This document shows, one piece after another, positions 5,759 to 8,786 of a DNA stretch of 8,786 bases. The stretch is taken from NCBI GenBank assembly GCA_964394395.1, contig CAYMWV010000143.1:1-8786 (forward strand). Direction: 5' to 3'. The DNA comes from Sediminispirochaeta sp964394395 (GTDB lineage: Bacteria; Spirochaetota; Spirochaetia; DSM-16054; Sediminispirochaetaceae). The number at the start of each line of letters is the position of its first letter. Position 1 is the first letter of the stretch. Below the pieces are notes generated by a model, which was not told where the DNA came from, did no database searches, and worked only from the letters and a program-made list of their open reading frames with translations. The position numbers and the translations under genes were made by a program.

Positions 5759-6508
5759 TTACAGATCCCCGGTTATCTGTTGATATGCGATTCCGGCGGC
5801 ATTCTGTTCCGCCTCTTTTTTATTCTTCCCCTTCCCCGGTCCGAAGCTCTTTCCATCAATCTTGACCTCAATCCAGAAGGTCCTGTCGTGATCCGGTCCG
5901 GTTTTCTTCACCAGTGCGTAGCGGGGATAACTCTTATACTGCTTTTGAACAAGCTCTTGAAGGAGCGTTTTATAGTCCTTTTTGTGACGGTTTTCCATCA
6001 CTTTATTGATTTCCGGAATCAGGTAGCGGAGAACGAAAGAGCGGCTCGCCTTAAACCCTGAGTCAAGATAGTAGGCTCCAATGATAGCTTCCATACAGTC
6101 AGCAAGAATGGCCTTCTTGCTTCTACCACCGGAATATTCCTCTCCCTTACCAATGAGAATGAAATTGTCTACTTTGATATTTCTGGCAATTTCTGATAGG
6201 CTCTCTTCACTCACCACAAAGGATTTTATCCGGGCGAGATCTCCTTCAGCCTTGTCAGGCAATATGGTAAAGAGATATTCACTTACCACAAGACCAAGAA
6301 CACTGTCTCCGAGAAACTCGAGCTTTTCGTTATTATCTACGCCACCGCCATGCTCGTTCGCAAAGGAACGGTGACAAAAAGCGAGGTTCAGGAAATCGAG
6401 TTTCCTGAACCTGATACCTACATGTTTTTCAAACAGCTGCAGCTCCCTCTTACGCTCTGTAGAGACAGAAGGCGTATCAAGGGGCTGCATTTTTGGAAGA
6501 AGCGCCAC
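5759..6508 (-). CDS. rnc: ribonuclease III
   Basis: RNase III cleaves double-stranded RNA, including rRNA precursors and sRNA-mRNA duplexes. The protein is 249 residues from GTG 6508. The catalytic domain shows CHRSFANEH (45-53), the signature NEKLEFLGDSVL (60-71) with Glu61, Glu64 and Asp68, and AILADCMEAIIGAYYLD (133-149) with metal ligands Asp137 and Glu140. The double-stranded-RNA-binding domain follows from about DYKTLLQEL (178) to the end, with GPDHDRTF and the GKGKNKKEAEQNAA helix. All four main catalytic acids are present. The start is uncertain: GTG 6508 is 9 bases after the acpP stop, and ATG 6490 is an alternative; neither has a convincing ribosome-binding site, so coupling to acpP translation is likely. 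Third gene of the rpmF-acpP-rnc cluster. Confidence 0.95.
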   Translation of the reverse strand: MALLPKMQPLDTPSVSTERKRELQLFEKHVGIRFRKLDFLNLAFCHRSFANEHGGGVDNNEKLEFLGDSVLGLVVSEYLFTILPDKAEGDLARIKSFVVSEESLSEIARNIKVDNFILIGKGEEYSGGRSKKAILADCMEAIIGAYYLDSGFKASRSFVLRYLIPEINKVMENRHKKDYKTLLQELVQKQYKSYPRYALVKKTGPDHDRTFWIEVKIDGKSFGPGKGKNKKEAEQNAAGIAYQQITGDL

Positions 6509-6517
6509 AGCTCTTAA

Positions 6518-6751
6518 CTACGACTGGCTCCGCAGGAACTCCACTGCATCGCCAACAGTTTCAAACTCATTCGCCTTCTCATCGGGAATGGTAATTCCCA
6601 TCTCTTCTTCAATTGCATAAACCAGCTCATAGGTGTCAAGGCTATCAGCACCCAGGTCCTGGCGAAAAGAAGCCTCCGGGGTTACCTTGTCCACTTCAAC
6701 TTCCAGCTTCTCTGCAATAAGCTTTTTTACCTTCTCAAACAGTTCGTCCAT
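6518..6751 (-). CDS. acpP: acyl carrier protein
   Basis: ACP carries growing acyl chains on a 4'-phosphopantetheine arm during fatty acid synthesis. The 77-residue acidic protein has the attachment motif GADSLD, with the modified serine at 37, followed by helix II TYELVYAIEEEMGI and the C-terminal EFETVGDAVEFL. Helix II has Tyr at positions 41 and 45, where E. coli ACP has Val and Met. AAGGAG lies 6 bases before the ATG. It starts 14 bases after the rpmF stop and ends 9 bases before rnc, a tight operon. The arm comes from coenzyme A, made by the nearby coaD product. Confidence 0.97.
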   Translation of the reverse strand: MDELFEKVKKLIAEKLEVEVDKVTPEASFRQDLGADSLDTYELVYAIEEEMGITIPDEKANEFETVGDAVEFLRSQS

Positions 6752-6765
6752 ATGCTACTCCTTTT

Positions 6766-6954
6766 TTATGCCATATCCTGCAGTTCAAGGATCTGCTTAC
6801 CCCTGTAGTGTCCACATTTAGGACACACACGATGGGGAAGAACCTTATTACCGCATGTTGTGCACTCAATCAGTCCCGGACTTTTCATCTTCATATTTGT
6901 AGATCGTCTCGACCGTGACCGGGCTTTTGAAGTTTTGTATTTAGGTACTGCCAT
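6766..6954 (-). CDS. rpmF: 50S ribosomal protein L32
   Basis: L32 is a small zinc-ribbon protein of the large ribosomal subunit. The 62-residue protein begins with the family hallmark MAVPKYKTSKARSRSRR (Met removal and a basic N-terminal tail that enters rRNA). It carries a complete four-cysteine zinc site, CTTC (31-34) and CPKC (44-47), i.e. the zinc-binding paralogue type and not a Cys-free one. AAGGAG lies 9 bases before the ATG. The duf177/yceD gene that often precedes rpmF is absent; coaD is immediately upstream. Confidence 0.97.
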   Translation of the reverse strand: MAVPKYKTSKARSRSRRSTNMKMKSPGLIECTTCGNKVLPHRVCPKCGHYRGKQILELQDMA

Positions 6955-7004
6955 ACTTATCCTCTCCTTGGAGCAGAAAATTTACTCATGCTAATAGTCA
7001 AAAG

Positions 7005-7034
7005 AGCCTACCGTATTACTGGATGCTGTGTCAA
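7005..7034 (-). promoter_or_regulatory. possible rpmF-acpP-rnc promoter overlapping the coaD stop
   Basis: On the minus strand a perfect TTGACA (7029-7034) includes the coaD TGA stop codon. A weak -10 candidate TAGGCT (7005-7010) follows after 18 bases. Transcription would begin near 6998, leaving about 44 bases before the rpmF ATG. The poor -10 makes this tentative; rpmF may also be reached by readthrough from coaD. Confidence 0.35.
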
Positions 7035-7519
7035 CCACCCCTCTTTCCATAGCGCTGGTAAATCTTTTCAGCTACCAGAGGCGGTACCATTGCATTAATA
7101 TCTCCCCCATATTCAGCTATCTCTTTGATTGCAGAAGAGCGAAGCACAAAATACTTTGGGTCCGTCGGCATAAACATGATCTCCAGCTCCGGCGAGAGCC
7201 CCTTATTGGTCATGGCAAGTTCGAATTCATAGCTAAAATCGGCAAGGGCCCGTACCCCCCGAAGCATCACTTTTATCCCCATTTCTGCCGCAAAATCGAC
7301 TACCAGACGATCCCAGAGTACCAATTCCACATTGGTGTAGGACGCGAGGAGCTCTTTCAGCATATTTAGACGTTCATCCTCATTGAAGAGACAGCTTTTA
7401 CCCCTGTTTACCGCTATAACCACGTAAAGGGAATCAAAAATCCCCGCAGCCCTTCTGATCAGGTTAAGATGTCCGTTTGTCGGAGGGTCAAAAGTTCCCG
7501 GAAACATTGCTTTCAACAT
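7031..7519 (-). CDS. coaD: phosphopantetheine adenylyltransferase
   Basis: CoaD transfers AMP from ATP to 4'-phosphopantetheine, giving dephospho-CoA, the penultimate step of coenzyme A synthesis. The 162-residue protein has the usual length. It shows the nucleotidyltransferase motif PGTFDPPTNGH (7-17; His17 of the T/HxGH signature), LRGVRALADFSYEFELA (86-102) with substrate-binding Arg87, TNKGLSPELEIMFMP, and the ATP-binding RSSAIKEIA (127-135). The ATG at 7519 has no Shine-Dalgarno and sits 8 bases after a -10 box, so leaderless initiation is likely; ATG 7507 would remove MLKA from the first strand and also lacks a ribosome-binding site. It is first of the minus-strand cluster, divergent from the lipoprotein gene. 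Confidence 0.96.
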   Translation of the reverse strand: MLKAMFPGTFDPPTNGHLNLIRRAAGIFDSLYVVIAVNRGKSCLFNEDERLNMLKELLASYTNVELVLWDRLVVDFAAEMGIKVMLRGVRALADFSYEFELAMTNKGLSPELEIMFMPTDPKYFVLRSSAIKEIAEYGGDINAMVPPLVAEKIYQRYGKRGG

Positions 7520-7527
7520 GGTCTGAA

Positions 7528-7556
7528 AGTGTAAAAGATAGCTAAAAGTACGTCAA
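7528..7556 (-). promoter_or_regulatory. coaD promoter with -10 box 8 bases from the start codon
   Basis: On the minus strand, TTGACG (7551-7556, five of six) and TACACT (7528-7533, four of six) are exactly 17 bases apart. The eight bases TTCAGACC separate the -10 from ATG 7519, so the transcript should start at or just before the ATG. Confidence 0.6.
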
Positions 7557-7625
7557 TAGAGACTCTATAGAACACTTTTAAGAGAACTTGAGGAAAAGGG
7601 TTTTGACAAAGAGCTGCTCTATAGA
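7557..7625. repeat. paired CTCTATAGA repeats with inverted-repeat context in the divergent promoter region
   Basis: The 9-base word CTCTATAGA occurs at 7563-7571 and 7617-7625, 54 bases apart, and contains the 8-base palindrome TCTATAGA. Each copy is preceded by AGAG, making small inverted repeats: TAGAG-A-CTCTA (7557-7567) and AGAGC-T-GCTCT (7610-7620). The first copy abuts the coaD -35 box; the second lies in the spacer of the lipoprotein promoter. They could be paired operator sites. The words are short, so chance is possible. Confidence 0.35.
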
Positions 7626-7631
7626 TACACT
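7603..7631 (+). promoter_or_regulatory. promoter of the lipoprotein/HEAT-repeat pair
   Basis: A perfect TTGACA (7603-7608), 17 bases, then TACACT (7626-7631). The -10 hexamer is identical to that of the divergent coaD promoter. Transcription should begin near 7638, upstream of the AAGGAG at 7644-7649. Confidence 0.6.
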
Positions 7632-7658
7632 TACAGTGTGATGAAGGAGTTTGTGAGC

Positions 7659-8273
7659 ATGACAGTTACCATACTACCTCGCTTATCTTTTCTAAGGCTC
7701 TTCTTTCTTAGCAGCCTCCTGATGCTCCTTTTTTCCTGCGCCAGTCAAACACCTGTTGTAATGGAACCTGTAGAGGAAAGGGTCGAAAAAGAAGCTCCAC
7801 CGGAAGAGAAACCTGCGGAGGTGCTTGAAGACGAGCCGGGGATAGCTGAGGAGAAGGAGCCGGAAGATGATCCTGCTCCGGAAGAATATGTCATGAGTGA
7901 GGAGGACTACCAGGAGACAAAACGTAATCTCTCTGAACTTGTTCAAGAATTGAACAAAATTGTATCTTCAAAGGATTACGAAACATGGCTCTCCTATCTC
8001 ACAAAAGAGTACCGGGATTACTACAGCCGAACCTCTGTCCTGAAAGAGCAGTCCGAATCGCCACTGTTGAAGAAATATGATGTAGTGCTGCGATCTCTCC
8101 GGGATTATTTCCTCTATGTAGTTGTGGGAAGCAGACAAAATGTGCGGCTCGACGAAATAAAAGCTATGGAAGAGGGGAGAGTTCGCGCATATATGTATAT
8201 AAACGGTGATCCTGTGATAATATATGAACTACAGAAGGTCGATGAAGTATGGAAAATCGGCGTAATCAATTAA
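7659..8273 (+). CDS. putative lipoprotein with acidic linker and NTF2-like C-terminal region
   Basis: I do not recognise a named family. From ATG 7659 the protein is 204 residues. Residues 1-26 form a signal peptide with basic residues followed by a Leu/Phe-rich core, ending in LLFSC. Cys27 would be lipidated; Phe at -2 is outside the strict E. coli lipobox but acceptable under relaxed spirochaetal rules. Residues 28-80 are a disordered Glu/Pro/Lys-rich tether. The rest, from about 84, starts with a helix (ETKRNLSELVQELNKIVSS), continues with an aromatic-rich stretch (YETWLSYLTKEYRDYYS), and ends in short strands closing with VDEVWKIGVIN. That order resembles an NTF2/SnoaL-like fold, which is inference. 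AAGGAG is 9 bases before ATG 7659; in-frame GTG 7638 and ATG 7641 are alternatives. Probably anchored in the inner or outer membrane facing the periplasm. Co-transcribed with the HEAT-repeat gene 23 bases downstream. Confidence 0.75.
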   Translation: MTVTILPRLSFLRLFFLSSLLMLLFSCASQTPVVMEPVEERVEKEAPPEEKPAEVLEDEPGIAEEKEPEDDPAPEEYVMSEEDYQETKRNLSELVQELNKIVSSKDYETWLSYLTKEYRDYYSRTSVLKEQSESPLLKKYDVVLRSLRDYFLYVVVGSRQNVRLDEIKAMEEGRVRAYMYINGDPVIIYELQKVDEVWKIGVIN

Positions 8274-8296
8274 TATTGCCCAAACGGAGTGCATGT

Positions 8297-8786
8297 ATGA
8301 AAAATTTTACTATTATGGTTCTTCTCTTCGGGATGATCTTCTCCCCGGTAATCTTCTCTCAAAGTGATGAAGAGGGAGGAGAAAAAACAGTCGAGGATGT
8401 CTTCCTGCAGAGTGTTGAATTGAAGATCATTGGTGAGTTGGCTTTCAGCGCAGACAGGGACATGAAGATCGATGCCCTGGATAGTCTTGAAGAGATGATG
8501 GAGGATGGGAAGGTAGGTGAGGGTGACGAAGAGGTACACTATATCCTTGACTCCCTCTCCTTGGAAGGTACAGGAGCACAGTTTCGGGAAAGGGGACGCC
8601 TGGTAAACAACTATCCGGAGATCCGTAGACGCTCCTGCGAGCTTTTGGGGAAAATGGGTGGGGTAAACGCAAAGGATTCCCTCATAAATGTCCTGCTCAA
8701 TGATGATGAACCGATGGTAAAAGCTGAAGCAGCTTATGCTTTGGGAGAATTGGGATACAATGATAATGGCCAGGTTACCGAAGCGC
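8297..8786 (+). CDS. secreted HEAT-repeat protein (partial, cut by right edge)
   Basis: The first 163 codons are open with no stop to the window end. Start: GGAG (8286-8289) lies 7 bases before ATG 8297. Residues 1-21 (MKNFTIMVLLFGMIFSPVIFS) look like a signal peptide with probable cleavage before QSDEE; there is no cysteine, so it is not a lipoprotein. An acidic stretch follows. Residues 34-90 are helical and include DRDMKIDALDSLEEMMEDG. From about 107, YPEIRRRSCELLGKMGG, DSLINVLLNDDEPMVKAEA and AYALGELGYND show the Asp/Pro turn, Val-Arg/Lys-Ala-Ala-Ala pattern and Leu-Gly ends of HEAT repeats, so more repeats should follow off the edge. HEAT repeats act as protein-binding scaffolds; the partner is unknown. 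Its place behind the lipoprotein gene suggests a shared envelope role. Confidence 0.85.
   Translation, partial: MKNFTIMVLLFGMIFSPVIFSQSDEEGGEKTVEDVFLQSVELKIIGELAFSADRDMKIDALDSLEEMMEDGKVGEGDEEVHYILDSLSLEGTGAQFRERGRLVNNYPEIRRRSCELLGKMGGVNAKDSLINVLLNDDEPMVKAEAAYALGELGYNDNGQVTEA

Noticed and set aside
3261..7009. Shared 11-base word CAAAAGAGCCT at 3261-3271 and 6999-7009.
   Set aside because: Several exact 11-base matches are expected by chance in a window of this size, and the contexts differ.
8270..8672. Minus-strand open frames under the HEAT-repeat gene (8270-8539 and 8445-8672).
   Set aside because: They are shadows of the plus-strand frame, which has a signal peptide, HEAT repeats and a ribosome-binding site.
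1..8786. Search for tRNA/rRNA genes, CRISPR arrays, IS elements, attachment sites and riboswitches.
   Set aside because: No cloverleaf, repeat-spacer array, transposase or terminal inverted repeats were seen; gaps between genes are short and explained by promoters, leaders and terminators.

Overview
This window comes from a spirochaete, most likely a free-living member of the Spirochaetaceae (Spirochaeta/Sediminispirochaeta/Treponema side). The main evidence is a textbook periplasmic flagellar core protein FlaB, with an N-terminus beginning MIINHNMSAM and the internal spirochaetal motif MWFHIGANMDQR. A spirochaete-style lipoprotein signal and a compact acpP gene of spirochaetal type agree with this. 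Base composition looks moderate (about half G+C) and even across the window. I see no mobile element, CRISPR array, tRNA or rRNA. This is ordinary core chromosome, and the most interesting content is regulatory.

Layout from left to right: (1) 1-77 holds a good sigma70-type promoter pointing left, out of the window. (2) On the minus strand, pfkA (phosphofructokinase) overlaps ppk1 (polyphosphate kinase) by a few bases, with a clear promoter in front of pfkA. (3) 3181-3367 is a divergent control region: the pfkA promoter on the minus strand, a FliA/sigma28 promoter for flaB on the plus strand, two operator-like palindromes, and a flaB leader with a near-perfect CsrA-binding hairpin. (4) flaB ends at a strong intrinsic terminator. 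(5) cca (tRNA nucleotidyltransferase) follows on the plus strand, from a promoter so close to the ATG that the mRNA is probably leaderless. (6) coaD, rpmF, acpP and rnc form a minus-strand cluster converging on cca. (7) A second divergent control region (7520-7658) separates coaD from a plus-strand pair: a putative lipoprotein and a secreted HEAT-repeat protein cut by the right edge.

How the genes fit together: pfkA-ppk1 joins the committed step of glycolysis to polyphosphate metabolism. The PFK carries the lysine typical of pyrophosphate-using or mixed-substrate enzymes and an Asn where the classical enzyme has a catalytic Asp, so its phosphoryl donor is an open question. coaD supplies coenzyme A, whose phosphopantetheine arm is transferred to the acyl carrier protein made by acpP. 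rpmF (ribosomal protein L32) and rnc (RNase III) add ribosome and RNA-processing functions, as in the conserved rpmF-acpP-rnc neighbourhood of many bacteria. flaB is controlled as flagellin usually is: late-class transcription by sigma28, plus probable translational control by CsrA. No wholly new system is evident. The best leads are the flaB leader, the unusual PFK coupled to PPK, the leaderless promoters and the lipoprotein/HEAT-repeat pair.
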